Shown here piece after piece: positions 26,201-38,368 of a stretch of 64,000 bases of DNA. The translations under genes and the position numbers were made by a program. The stretch comes from Coffea arabica (taxonomy: Eukaryota > Streptophyta > Magnoliopsida > Gentianales > Rubiaceae): the NCBI RefSeq assembly GCF_036785885.1, contig NC_092317.1:2110501-2174500 (forward strand). Direction: 5' to 3'. Numbering within the stretch: position 1 is the first letter of the stretch; every line of letters begins with the position of its first letter. The notes beneath the pieces are model-generated. The model made no database searches. It saw nothing but the letters and a program-made list of their open reading frames with translations, and was not told the DNA's origin.

Positions 26201-29200
26201 GAGTAAACCTTTCTTTGACTTGTTCACTTTAAGTCTTGTTTCTTCCTTCAGATCTTCTTGATTATCTTCCATCTCCCTTGCCTGCTCTTTGGAAATTATA
26301 GCTTCCGGCTTTCCAAGAGCTATTGTGTTGAATAGACAACAAAAATCAAATTGCCACAGTGAAAGCAGATTCTAATTAAACTGAAAAGAGTTTGTTAGAA
26401 TACTCACGGTTAAGGTACGTGAGGGCAAATGTGTAAAGGATGTTCAAAAGTACTATAAAGCCCAGTAGGGCTGCTGTACCAATCCAATACCAAGATCTTT
26501 GGGCGGAGACACCGAAGTTCTTCAGTATTTCCACTCCTAAACTTGTTTGATTATCAGAAGCCTGTAAGGAGATAAGCATAACCTGTTATGTCAATTATTT
26601 GTTTTGTTTTTCTGTGTGTAGTATGTTTTGTTTCAAAAGTGTGTTTTTTCTGTTGCTGGACCTTGCCTGGGATGAGAACTTAAAACTAGGGAGGATGATA
26701 TTAGCAGGCATACCAATTTGTTCATCCACCTTGGAGCAAACATTTCATTGACGGTGATGGCATTGAAACCATACGTTAGAGGTGAAACCCAGTATCCCCA
26801 ACCCCACCAATCAGGAATTTTATCTGTCACAAAGCAACACACACATGAAGTTTGATACATTTTGTGAACAATGTTACAGGATAACTAATATTGCTAGTCA
26901 CTGTAGCTGTATCATGTATGTTTCATTGCATTATATATTCACTGTGCTGCAGAAAATGCATTTGCTGTAAGTAGGGATATATCACCCTTTAATCCAATTT
27001 CATGTGAAAATTGGAAGTTTAATAGTTCATTTCTAAATTATTCTCACTATGTTGAAAGAAGTTAAAACCTAAAAGTACATGGGACACATGCATGTAAATA
27101 CTCTTTTAGTAATGCAAATTTTTTTTTATCTTTTAGTCTTTTCTTACTGTGTTCAAGGTGCACACCATCCTAAAGATGCATACTTTTGATATTCATGATT
27201 GTATTATTGCCCATTTTTAGGTTATCTACTAACCTTTAGGAAGGACAAAACCACTCAAGAGAGTGACAAAGAGAAGAGCTAGACTTCCTCCAGTATTTGC
27301 AATTGTCATTGTTCTACAGATTGCCGCAATAAACCTAAATAATCCGGCTGCCATCTGCTGGATCAGAAATACTAGCAATAGTTGCTTGAAGAACCTAGAA
27401 ATGGAGAAGTACGGCAGAAGGTAAATTTGGTGTATCAAAAATTTTTTTTTTTGGTTTTTTTTGGGGGGGGGGGGGTGGTGGGGGGTTGTTGGGGAGTCTG
27501 TCCTTTTGGATAATAAACCTTCTACCCTGGATTCACTCTTTAAAAGTTTAAAGTTTACCTGCTGGCTTCAGGGGCTAATCCAGCGACGTTGTACGTTACA
27601 ACCGTCCACACAAGAGACTCTAACGCGGATATTGGTAATGCTAGCAGGAAAGATGGTAAGGTAAAGGCCCACGGCGGATGGAAAAGAAGATCCCTTTGCT
27701 TGTAAAAGACCGGAAGTCGCTTCATGGTAAGTGCAAGTTCAGCAATACCATTAAACATATTGGCAACCAAGCTAAACCCCAATACTCCAACGTAAACTGC
27801 GCCATCGGCTTCATTTCTGGTGTGCATTTTAGTCCTTAGGAACACCGTTGATGCGATGAGTGATACAATGGTGTGTTGGAAAGTCTTGAAAATGTATAAA
27901 AAAGAGTTTCTCTTGATTAGCATCCACTCCTTGTCAAAATTTGCTTTTAGAAGCTCTTTTTTAGAGACCGAGTACTTTTTGAACACTAGAGCTGCTTTGT
28001 GACTCCGTGCCTTGTCGTAAGGGACTGAGAGCTCGTTCTCTAGAAGCTGACCAACATGGAGACGTTTGAACATATTTGCAAATTCGGCAACAGATATATA
28101 TCTATATGGCTTGCTTCGGTCTGCCCAGTACTGCTCCTGGTCTTTTCTTGACGTAACCTTTTAGCAGCAAGGTGAAAGATTAATATCATGTTTGAGATGA
28201 TAATTATGTGCCGTGCTATTACAAATCTAACTTGATTGTCGACTGATTTTAATATTTAAGCGAACTATGGCTATCATATATTGAAGGCTGGACGTGTAAT
28301 TACCTCCTGCAGGAAATCAGCAGTTCCCTTTCTCTCTGGACACTTGAAACCACAGCTCTCAAAGAATTCAAGAACGTGCACTCTTGGACCCTGATATACA
28401 ATTTGGCCTTCTGACAAAAGGATGATATCATCAAAGAGGTCATAAGTCTCGGGAGCAGGCTGCAGGAGGGACATTAGCACGGTAGCCTCTGTCGAGTGCA
28501 CAATCTGTTGTACGCACTTGACTATTTGAAATGTTGTAGAGCTGTCAAGGCCTGTTGATATTTCATCCATAAACAGTGTCTTGGTTGGTCCAACAATCAT
28601 TTCTCCTGTTTGACATAAGATCATGTCTTAAGGCCATTTCCATAGCTTAGGAAAATCTTAATAAGTAGCTCCTAAGTTCTAATCATGTCAAACGTCGAAA
28701 CTAACACAGAGAGAAATGAAGCTGTTTACTGCTTAGTACCATGTCAAGTCATTAAACAAACGAGAAATCTGTACGAGTGGCGTTCATTATTTTGCCTTTA
28801 CAACGTCCAAAAAACCATTTTCAAATCTTACGAATGATTTTTTTTTTCTCCTTAGTTCCAGGTATCAGAGAAACTTCCCTTCTTGCAAGAAAAAACCTAG
28901 GTTCCTATAATGACATTAACCATGTATTAATTTTTTTTTTTACCCTCACAAGAGCATGGACACTAGGTCTCAGATATTGAAGGAGTTATAGTTGCTTGTG
29001 TTTTTTTTTGTTTTGTTGGATATGCACAAGTTAGCATATACGTTTCACTATCTTTTTGCTGATGTACCTATGGCTAGTCTGTCATGCATGCATCCACAGA
29101 ATATGAGAATTTAGGGTTAAAATTTGGTAGTTTGATATAACACATACATTGTCTAATTTAGAACCAAGGGGAGACATAGGATAAGCCTTGGAGCCCTTGT

Positions 29201-32200
29201 TGCTTTTAGTACTAGCTATAACCTTTTTCTTTTATTCTAAGCCCTAAAGCCTAAACCCATTTTTGTTTAAATATTAGGACAAAAAGAATACACAATTTAA
29301 TTAGGATAAGGGAATAACCTGTTGTGACACGCTTTTTTTGACCCCCGGAGATCCCTCGCTGCATTTCATCCCCAATAATAGTATCTCGGCAAATATCTAG
29401 TCCCAATATCTGCATAAGGATTTTCACCAGAAAAATTAACAAAAAAATGTTAAATTCAGCGCAATTGCCACTTCTCATCAAAATGTTGTTTACTTGGGGA
29501 GTGTCATAATGATTCCTGACTAGGATTTTTGAGATATTCTACTCATTCTTTTTATTGCTTATTAATCTCGAAATTTGTTGACATCACTTGCGGTGTTCTA
29601 ACGTTCGTTGAATTGAAGTGATCGCCGGTGGTCAATTCATACTCTGAGAGTGTAGTCGGTAATGAGACTGCTTTCGGCACCTTCCACAGCTGTTGCCTAA
29701 ATATGGATATGAAAAAGGACAAGTCAAATAGTATCATGACAGGCGCTGATCGAGTTAATATGAAACAACACAGAGTGGCATCAAATTGGACGCTGCACAA
29801 AAATCTACCTTCAAGAAAAGATCAACTTCAGCCTCAGGGCGAATGCCAGCGTCCCTTTCCCTCCTTTCAAGCTCAGTCAAAAGTTCTATCCATATTCGTA
29901 TATTATTATCAAACTTGTACAAGGGAATAATGGTGGGAGTTCAATATCTACAAGAATGAACAAATGACAATTGATTTTAGTACCGTATCGGGATCCAACC
30001 CCTTGGCATCTTGCAGAGAAATCGAGTGTTTCTTTCACTGTCATTTCTGCAATGTGGACATCATTTTGGCTAATGTATGCCGCTGTCTTTTGCGGCACAA
30101 ATTCTTTCAGGTCATGGCCGTTGTAAGATATGTATCCTTTCACCTGTTCCAGGTTCGATCACTTGTATGATTTTTTCTGTTTCTGTCTGTGAAGGCGATC
30201 CACTTTTGTGATTAATAATTATTGAAATCATCCTTACCTTCAAACGAGGGTCTAATCTTCCTGCTAGAGCCAATAAGAGCGTTGTTTTCCCAGAAGATGG
30301 TGGTCCTAATAGAAGCGTCATCCTGTTATGCAGGTAATTCATGACAATCATAATTAGCAACATTGCATTAGTCAAGAAACGAATGTGTTTCTCTCTTTTT
30401 TTTATCAATTTTTCTTTTCTTTTTTAGAGCATAGATCATGCATACTTATGTAATCGGATCCAAGTAAGAATTCGTTAATATACCTAAATCATATTTAACC
30501 TATCCTCTCATATGAATACACGCACACTAACAATTATTTTTCTATCTTACACTTATACACTTTCCTTATTTGGCTTTACTTATCCAAAATATCAACATCA
30601 GAACATTGGAGCCTATGTAATTTTTTTTGTTTTGAGTGAAGTATAGGAAAAAAAATAAAAAAGATATTGATCTTTGTGCACAGTTGGGCATGGCAACAAA
30701 ACATGGATAAAAAATATTTGTAGTACAGCGTAAGGTTTATGTCAGCACATATTTGTAAGTATTTGACAAGAAATTTGACCAATAGACTTGCCTGGAAGGT
30801 TTTATAATGCCGGAGACGTCTTTTAGTATATTGATTTTGGCTCTCTCGGCCAGTCGGAAGCCAAGACAACTGAAAGCCGACTCCGCAATATTTCTGGCGA
30901 CATTTGGCAACGTGGGAAGAGCTCTGTCCCCGACGTAACATTCGGCTCCAACAGTTAACTGGTCGAACCTAACTTCCACCGTGGGAAGAATAATCCCAAC
31001 TCTGCATTAATATGAGAAAATCATCAAGCCATCAATCTAATCTAGTGCTAATGGCCCGAAATTTACGTTTATGCGCGGAAAAACTAATGTTGAAACCCGA
31101 AAGAACACTACACTGGAGTTTGTAGTCCTGAATACTAATTTTAGATTTTAGTATGTCAAATAAATTTTATACTTTTTCTGTATACGTACTTTTGGAGGAT
31201 GTGGTAGTAAATTAGTAGTTGAAAAGATAGATATATTTTACCTACCATAGAAGGGTACTATTTCTCATCACAAACTGTACATAGTGAATAGAGTGCTAAA
31301 AAAAAAATTAAAACACAAAATAAATAAACTATTTGAAGCTGAGGTTGATTTTGAGATCAACCGATGGGGTTTTTTTTTTTTTTTTTTTTCCCGAAACAAT
31401 TTGTGATTTTATAGATATTCAAACCCTTTACAGTTTCAAGTAAAGATTTGAAAGAACTTTACAATCAGTGCATACTAGCACTGAGGAATCCAAAATTCCT
31501 CATCTTGAATAATATCTAACGCATAAACGCTAATCCTGTTACTAATATGGTTAAGATCCCTATTAACTAAACAAAAGAGCACATGCGAAACAAAGACGGT
31601 AGACTATGTATGTCCTCAACCGATGGGTTCATTGATAAAGAATACACATTTGTACCCTTGTAGAAGAAAAACACTTTTTTTTTTTTGGAATGACAAGCGA
31701 TTCTTCATTTATTTATTCTTTTGCCGATCATCACTAATTGGCTTTTGTTCGTTTCTCCCTTTTTTTCAATCGTTTTGTTGCTCTAGCAAGTGTTTGAAAT
31801 TTGGGACCTGCAAGGGAAATTTGACATATGCTTTTAAGGGGTTCAAATTCTCTTTGCGGATGATATAGAGGATCGTTATCAATTTTACTTCTCAAAAAAA
31901 ATTTTTTTAAGAGAAATGGAGCGGAACACTGAAGAATACTTCATACTCATTCTAATATACGCAAGCTATAGAAGGAGGAGTACTAATCTTAATTGAGCAT
32001 GCAACTGCCTACACTCTATATTCGATTGCGAGCTCTTTTCTTCTTTGTTTTGTTTACTTCAATGATCTCGTTAATGTTTTTTTAGTGAAATTAAAATGGA
32101 AATTAGGTGCACTGTTTTCTGTGAAATGATAAGAAAAGTAAGTGAATCTTCGTAAATTCAAAACTAATTAAACAAATCAATGAGTAAACCTTGAACTTCG

Positions 32201-33234
32201 TAATTCTTCTCACTTTTGTCATGCAACTTACTTTGTTGAGTCAAAGGGTAAAAGAACGAAGAGTCCGAAGTTAAGAGAGAGATAACTTCTACAGTGAAAA
32301 GCAAGGGGCCAGGCCCACACGATATAAAAACAAGGATAGTCAACAAAACTTAAAAAATTAAATAATAACAGTAATAATAATCTTATCTTACCATATAGTA
32401 ATGCTTGAGGTAGTGTTACTATTTTTGTCATCTTTTGAATCACTATTTTTACCCTTATAATTTTATGTAAATTACAATTGTAGGTGACTAACAAGCAACC
32501 ACATATGTATCCTTTTAATTGCATAAAATTCGCTAACAATTTGATTTTCTAAGTGTAAAACCAAATTCTATGTAACGAATGAATATGATTTTTATCATGC
32601 GTTAATCTTATATACACCGTCAATGTATATATTATCAGTTTATCATGATTGAATGTATTTCAAATTCAAATTAAAATTAGTTGCCATAATAATAATACAT
32701 ACATATATACACATAAAGTGTATAAAGATTAATTCTTTTATTATTTACATACACAGAATATGAACTTATATACACTAGTCCTGATGATGATGATGATGAT
32801 AATAATACAACTTACCTGTCGAGCCGGTTTCTGAGCTTTTCCAAGAACTTGCCATTATCTTCCTCAGCAACTTTAAAGAGCCTGTCAATGAATTCTTGGC
32901 GTTGATTGGTGTCAAGCTTTCGGACATCAACTTCTTGGAGCACTGACTTCTTGCCCAGCTCGTCGTCATTCTCATTTTCGATGAAAGATTTCAAAACAGT
33001 CGTCCGCAGTCGATTATAAGTTGGTAACTTTTCTAAAGCAGCCCATTTTAGGGATTCCTCATCCTCCAAAGCATTACTACTGGTACGCATCCTGGCGCTT
33101 CCAAAAACATCCTCCGCCACGTTCCAACCTCGCCTGCTGCTCATTGTTCTTTTGCTGCTCCTGTTTACGCTTGCATTGCGACTCAGTCCCCTTCTTATTT
33201 CTCCCGCCGCACCTCGATCTTTCTCCTCCTCCAT
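23223..33234 (-). CDS. ABCG36: ABCG/PDR full-size ABC transporter, copy B
   Basis: Tandem paralogue of copy A with the same predicted role. Hand model of 22 exons, 1492 aa: 32816-33234, 30792-31001, 30238-30322, 29984-30143, 29809-29885, 29643-29696, 29319-29409, 28304-28605, 27559-28157, 27234-27394, 26714-26823, 26408-26561, 26209-26319, 25934-26109, 25491-25823, 25103-25393, 24893-24976, 24682-24815, 24371-24598, 24088-24259, 23589-23843, 23223-23495. Exons 2-22 match copy A in length, and exon 1 is 27 bp longer. I start at the ATG at 33234 (MEEEKDRG...) because the frame upstream has no ATG (it opens at a TTG) and this ATG aligns with copy A. Both NBDs keep Walker A, signature and Walker B motifs. 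Intron 2 uses a GC donor (AG|GCAAGT). Residue 928 is Cys where copy A has Gly (RPGV). No frameshift or internal stop was found. Confidence 0.93.
27433..27490. repeat. poly-T/poly-G run in intron 9 of copy B
   Basis: A long T-rich run passes into a G-rich run on the plus strand (A/C-rich in the transcript). It is low complexity inside an intron and a possible site of assembly or sequencing error. Confidence 0.8.
32602..32732. mobile_element. short MITE in intron 1 of copy B
   Basis: The left arm TTAATCTTATATACACCGTC and the reversed right arm TTAATCTTTATACACTTTAT are inverted repeats around a non-coding AT core of about 130 bp in total. It belongs to the same family as 37114-37263 and the interrupted copy at 2878-3755. 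Confidence 0.6.
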
Positions 33235-33384
33235 TTTCCTCCTTCCTGACTGATCAAACAACGATTAATGACGCTGAATTCTCTCCTCTCCGTTTCTTGA
33301 CATATTAATGGAGGGTTCAATTTATTTCTGGAGCCTATGTGTATATATAGACATATATATATATATATATATTGGTTGGTGGCG

Positions 33385-33615
33385 TCCAATCTAGTTCTCG
33401 ATCACCAACAAGTTTAATTTAGTGGAAAAAAAATGGTCAGTCAAACTCTTTATTTTCTTTGGGTTTTGGTAGAAGAGAAAGTTCCCTGTGCCCCCAGAAC
33501 TGGGGTGGCTCGAGTGCAACTCCGTTCTTCTGGGAGAGATTGTGGTCATATATAAGCCAAGGAAATGGGTGGAAATGGCATCCTTCTAGAAGATTATGAA
33601 GTTTAGCATGAAGCA
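33385..33615 (-). promoter_or_regulatory. proximal promoter block of ABCG copy B
   Basis: It matches the block upstream of copy A (15390-15605). A TATA-like site (minus-strand TATATATG, 33548-33555) lies about 315 bp before the ATG at 33234, the same spacing as in copy A. A TA microsatellite (33352-33372) lies between the block and the ATG and could itself act as an alternative TATA. Confidence 0.45.
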
Positions 33616-35535
33616 TACCGCATACATACGATACAGTGTAATTTTCATCGTTGGCATTTTCTGAGGAATACATAGTAGGGCTTAAATTCTACAGTCCTAG
33701 GAGATTCTTCCAAAAAGAAGTAGACAAGTGGTGGTCTAACTGAAGGACAATAAGTCGGCACATTTAAAACCGGCTATCAATAATTGCTGTAAAAATGCTA
33801 GATAAACGAAGTCCAACTAAACGTTTGTTCGGGAGAAGGAAGTATCATCTGCTGTGGTGATCAAGAATATCAAATTTACTAAAAAGTAAAAATTGATTAG
33901 TGACTCAATTAGGGGAAGATTATGCATAGCCTGCAGAACATACCACTTCATACCTCTAGCATTTGAACTCCCCATTGTAATTGTTTAGAAGTCGGTGTTC
34001 TTAATCAACTCTCATTAATGTTTTTAGGTACTCGGCCAGTTGGCCTAGGCATTGCAGGCAATAGGATGAGTATTTGCGCCAACTACCTTAGCCATAGGTT
34101 TTCCAATTGGATATACTGATAAAAAAAAAAAAAAAGGGAAATGAGGTTACAAAGATTTCACTCAAATCTAAATTGTGCCCGTCCAATTATACGTGACATA
34201 ATACATATAGTTGCATAAATTAGTGGTATAAGGTTTTTCTAGTTTGCTATAGATTTTCTCGACTATGAAAGATAATTATGAAGAAAAATTAAAATCAGTT
34301 CAAATTAGTTTGGGAACATTATAGATTTTTACTTTTTCAGCTATTAAAATATTTAATATATAAAGATAAAAGAAAACAAGAACACAAAAAAAAAATTATC
34401 CAAAATGGGATTAGAAAATCACAGGAGATTTGAACAGGTCCTACAACATGTCTTGTATACTTTTTCTTACAACGGAAAATGTTGTCTGATACTATTAATT
34501 TCAGATGTAACTAAAAGATGCCTCTCGTTCCCTGCTTTCCTTTGATTACTTGTTCATCAGATTGTTTGTCATTACTATTTTGATAAGTTGGTTGAAGGTT
34601 TCAACCAAGGTCGTCTTGTCATTTTTGTTTATCTACATCCTCATGTTCTTTTCCTAAGTAACCTTGTACTTGCGAGAAAACTATGCATGTAAATTACTGT
34701 AGTTAGAAAGGGAAATGATCCTAGGGATGGGTAGAGACAATGGTGACCATTTCAACAGAAATCATTTGAAACTCAAGCCACGCCTCATTCTTCTTTATTC
34801 CCTTGTCTATAGTGTTTGTGTAGCACTATGAACAGTAATCCAAGACATTGCGCGTAAATTCGTGTTTTAGCGATCGAGTTATATATATAGACAGCCAATG
34901 CGACAAACTATACATGCTTTCTGAAATTTTTATATCAGGCAACAGCCACTACCCTTCTGTCTTAGCCACAAAAACAAATGATATGAATCAGCAATTTTAA
35001 GAATTTTCTGGAAACTCAGATGAAGATTCAGTTGGTGCCATCTTCAGAAAAATAAAATGGTAGCATGTTTGGTTAACTAATTGAATGGTTAAGGATTAAC
35101 GAATACAACTGATGTGGAAATCCCATACCGCGAGATGACAACCAACTTTCAAGAAACATTTAGTTACGTATTTTGAGGCAATTATTGAAGAAGTGACATA
35201 TGGAACTCAGAGAACTGTGGAGGTGGAAACTGGAAGGCTCGTGATTGTAAATTTTTGTAAATTTGTAACAGCAAAAGTATAACAAAGTATCCAAGTGAGC
35301 TTTATATAGAGAGGTTCCGGTCACGTGTACGAGTAATCTGATGGCTGATCTGGGCTGGCTGGACGGCATGGCTAGTTAATTTGAGAAGTGAATTTGCTAT
35401 ATTTTCTGCAGCCTTGTTAAAATTACTTGATGAAAATGAAAGCTATTCTATGTTGTTTGGTGGTTCAGTTTTTTTGTTTTTGTTTTTGTTTTTGTTTTGA
35501 TACAGTAAAGAGTACATGTAAAAGCGAAGAAAACC
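33616..35535. other. spacer upstream of ABCG copy B
   Basis: AT-rich DNA with no recognisable gene. It may carry distal regulatory sequence of copy B. There are short homopolymers (poly-A at 34121-34135) and a TTTTTG repeat at 35470-35498. Confidence 0.4.
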
Positions 35536-35890
35536 AAGTGATTATTTGTGCTAGTCTTTGATTCTTGGATCAAAGGGAATCCCGTCGACTTTAGTTTTCT
35601 GCCCTACATCGTCAATCACCATAGTGTGATGCGATTAGTCTAGATATAGACAATCCATGCCCCTTGACGAATCCAGAAGGTACCATACATATATCGACCT
35701 TACGAATCCTCTAAACTTATTAACATCAAGAAATCAAAATATATTTGACCTGAGTGAAAACTTTCTGATTTTGTGATAGGGAACCCTGAGAAAAGATTGA
35801 AAGGTGAATTAAAAGTTGCTACAAACACTGCTGGCCTTCTTGTAGGGTACAAATACGATGGCAACTGTCGTCATTCCAGAGCATACATAC
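35536..35890 (-). pseudogene. decayed third ABCG/PDR copy (exons 21-22)
   Basis: On the plus strand this stretch follows the order of the 3' end of copies A and B. First comes a part like exon 22: GATTCTTGGATCAAAGGGAATCC..., then ATTAGTC, GACAATCCATGCC and AATCCAGAAGGTACCATA, ending near ACGAATCCTCT at about 35714. Next is an intron-like stretch (about 35715-35770), then a part like exon 21: GAGAAAAGATTGAAAGGTG, ...GATGGCAACTGTCGTCATTCC. It has substitutions and small indels, the matching half of exon 21 fades after about 35890, and no upstream exon is visible. The orientation is the same as A and B. Because the intron is retained it is a genomic duplicate, not a retrocopy. Confidence 0.8.
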
Positions 35891-36645
35891 ATATATATAA
35901 GGGCTCATTTTGATGTTGACCTTCACAGAATATCTTAATTATTGTGCTATCGTAATTTTTCTTCCAAAGTGAAGGTTTTGCCATTTGAAAGGACAACTCC
36001 GAAAGTCATCCCTCTACATTTACATCTAAGGTCCTGACTCTGCCACCGCTCGATCATCAGGGCTATTCATTACAGTATATGTTCTCATTGCACAAGTCAA
36101 GTTTTACAGTTGCAATTTATGCTATCTTCTTGTTGTGATGAAATGTTGATTACAAACTTGGTGACATTTTCCATGTATCCACTCTTCTTCTCCATTCAAA
36201 AGATGTTCTATTTAGTAAGAAGTACTTGACTGTGTGTGAATTGGTCATCTGACAGTCTTTTAAGTTTTGTATTTTCCAACATCTCCTCCAAAGAAGCTGG
36301 TAAATATTAGTACAAAAGTTCGGCCGTGTATTTGTCATGTTGTGTTACGAAAACAAGAAGCCTCAGAACTTTTGTCTTCATGATTGAGATCTATTCTACA
36401 TTTTTTTCATTTCATGGTGCGCAGTTCTTTACTCGGTAGAGTCATAAATTTTACCCTACTCGATTATCACCAAAAAAAGTCGGATTGTACATTTTGTCTT
36501 CTTTTTCACTAGTTTCTTGGGTCGGGTAATTCGTGACTAATTCACTGTCCGGTATTCTACCATGCTTTAGGAAATATGCTATTGCCATTGGGGAATTACA
36601 TTTTAAGGGGATGAGGTCCAGTTATGGTTGAATGCCAATATCTAT

Positions 36646-36882
36646 AGTCTATACCATACGTTCAACAAAAGAATGTAGTGAGGTTGACACGTCTCGCTAA
36701 TGGTGTGCTTACCACAGCCTAAGCCTGCTAGTCTAAACTATACGTTTTACAAAAGTAGATGGTAAAATTGACCCATCTCGCTAATGCTGTGCTTAGCACA
36801 GCCCAAGTCTGCTAGTCTATACTATACGTTGAACAAGAGAAGATAGTGAAATTGACCCGTCTCTCTCGCTAATGGTGTGCTT
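36646..36882. repeat. 84-bp tandem repeat, 2.8 copies
   Basis: The units begin at 36646, 36730 and 36814 with AGTCTA(T/A)AC(C/T)ATACGTT and contain GACNCGTCTCGCTAATGNTGTGCTTA and CACAGCC. The first two units are both 84 bp. The third ends at GGTGTGCTT. Confidence 0.85.
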
Positions 36883-36967
36883 TTATTCCTCGGTGATCAA
36901 ACTGTTGTACTTCCTAATTTGTAATACTTGCATTATATTTAGGTATTTCCAGTAGATTACAATAGCA

Positions 36968-36969
<2 letters not shown>

Positions 36970-37014
<45 letters not shown>

Positions 37015-37016
37015 TA
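36970..37016. repeat. (TTA)n(TA)n microsatellite
   Basis: An uninterrupted TTA trinucleotide run of about 12 units passes into a TA dinucleotide run. It is a simple repeat and likely polymorphic. Confidence 0.9.
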
Positions 37017-37113
37017 TTCTTATACTATTTAAGAATGAGTTGTGATTAAAGGGGTGCCTAAATCTAAATCCAATGGGAACTTAGAATGAGTTGTGGTTAT
37101 ACTATATATAAAT

Positions 37114-37263
37114 GGATAAATCTTATATACACTGAAAGTGTATACACTATCACCGTTTGATTCATAACATGTGTGTAAAAGATGAATTTTAAATTTAAAT
37201 TTTACATAGTTGTCATTTATCCAATACTGCTGACAGTGTATACAGTGTAGGAAAGATTAATCC
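37114..37263. mobile_element. short MITE, 150 bp
   Basis: The left arm GGATAAATCTTATATACACTG and the reversed right arm GGATTAATCTTTCCTACACTG form the inverted repeat. Inner arms AGTGTATACAC and GACAGTGTATACAGTG also pair. It is the clearest intact member of the family seen at 32602 and 2878. Confidence 0.65.
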
Positions 37264-38368
37264 TATATATATTAGATGGATAGATGATTTACTCTTAACA
37301 CATTAATTTTCGATCTAAGAACAGAAGAGGGGGGGTCAAACACAACAAAGAATAAGAGTGAATGGCGCTTTAACCTCAGTAAAACTTTGGAAAAGAAAAA
37401 ACTAAGAGAGTCCTAGAGAGAAGTCTAAGCGGATACTGAAAACAAGGCCCAATCAACAAAGCTCCAATAGCCCAACTCAGATAGGCCTTAATGAGGTTTT
37501 GTGGACTTGCAACTTTGATTTAAACCAAGCGAGGCAGTGTTTCTTTGGACAGAGATGCTGATAATTTGAAACTGGCAAAAACAGGAAACATGACATATTT
37601 TTTCTGTCATCAAAAATCTAAATGAAAAAGGGAAAAATTTAAATAGAAATCCAGTCTGCAGTGTTTAGATGGTGTGCAAAAATAACAAGACCATGACAAG
37701 AATAATATCAGCCCAGATTACAAAAATTCATCCAATTAATTCAAATTTGTGCATCAAAGAGAGAAACCACAAATTCTGGATAACTGTTTATCTTCAACAA
37801 TAGTTTAAACCTTAAACCGATTATAGAATGAGAGTTTGAGCAAGGTGGCCTAGACACCATCATCCACACACAGACGCAAAGTGAAGAAAAAAGAGGGGGG
37901 GGGGGGGATGTATAATCCTGTTCATGGGATTTGATTAGAGCAAAATCATAAGGTTACCTGCTTGAGAAAGTGATGTGCACAACAGAGAATTATCAAGCAG
38001 CCTGTAATCAACATACCCACCACCATATCCCCATCTCATGCGAAGCTGGCCAGCAAGCAAGCATCAAATGATAGTATTGGCAAATTTCATAATTATTATG
38101 AAGGTTGAGTAAAAAAGGGAGCAAGATCTGTAAAGCAAAGGCCATGCATACATCATGAAAAAAGCAAACAAAAGAAAAAGTGAAAAAAACATACTGATTC
38201 TTCCCCCATGTACCTGACCCTCCAAACATTCCCATCATTGCTGCTTCCTCTGCTTTCTTTTCTTTTGCTTTTACTACCAGCAAAAGTCAGTCTAAGAATG
38301 ACTTGAGCACCCTAGTGTACCCACGGGAGAAATAAGGCCAGAGAGCCAAAATAACAGAAGAAAAAGTA

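Larger units (their letters stand above)
35930..38368. other. spacer with repeats, no gene recognised
   Basis: Contains the 84-bp tandem repeat, the TTA microsatellite and a MITE (listed separately). The rest, including 37270-38368 just upstream of the oxygenase-like gene, shows no coding series. A poly-G run lies near 37896-37908. Confidence 0.4.

Noticed and set aside
33235-33261. nine extra codons before the copy B start
   Set aside because: The frame opens with TTG, not ATG. The ATG at 33234 has a strong context (AAAATGG) and aligns with copy A.
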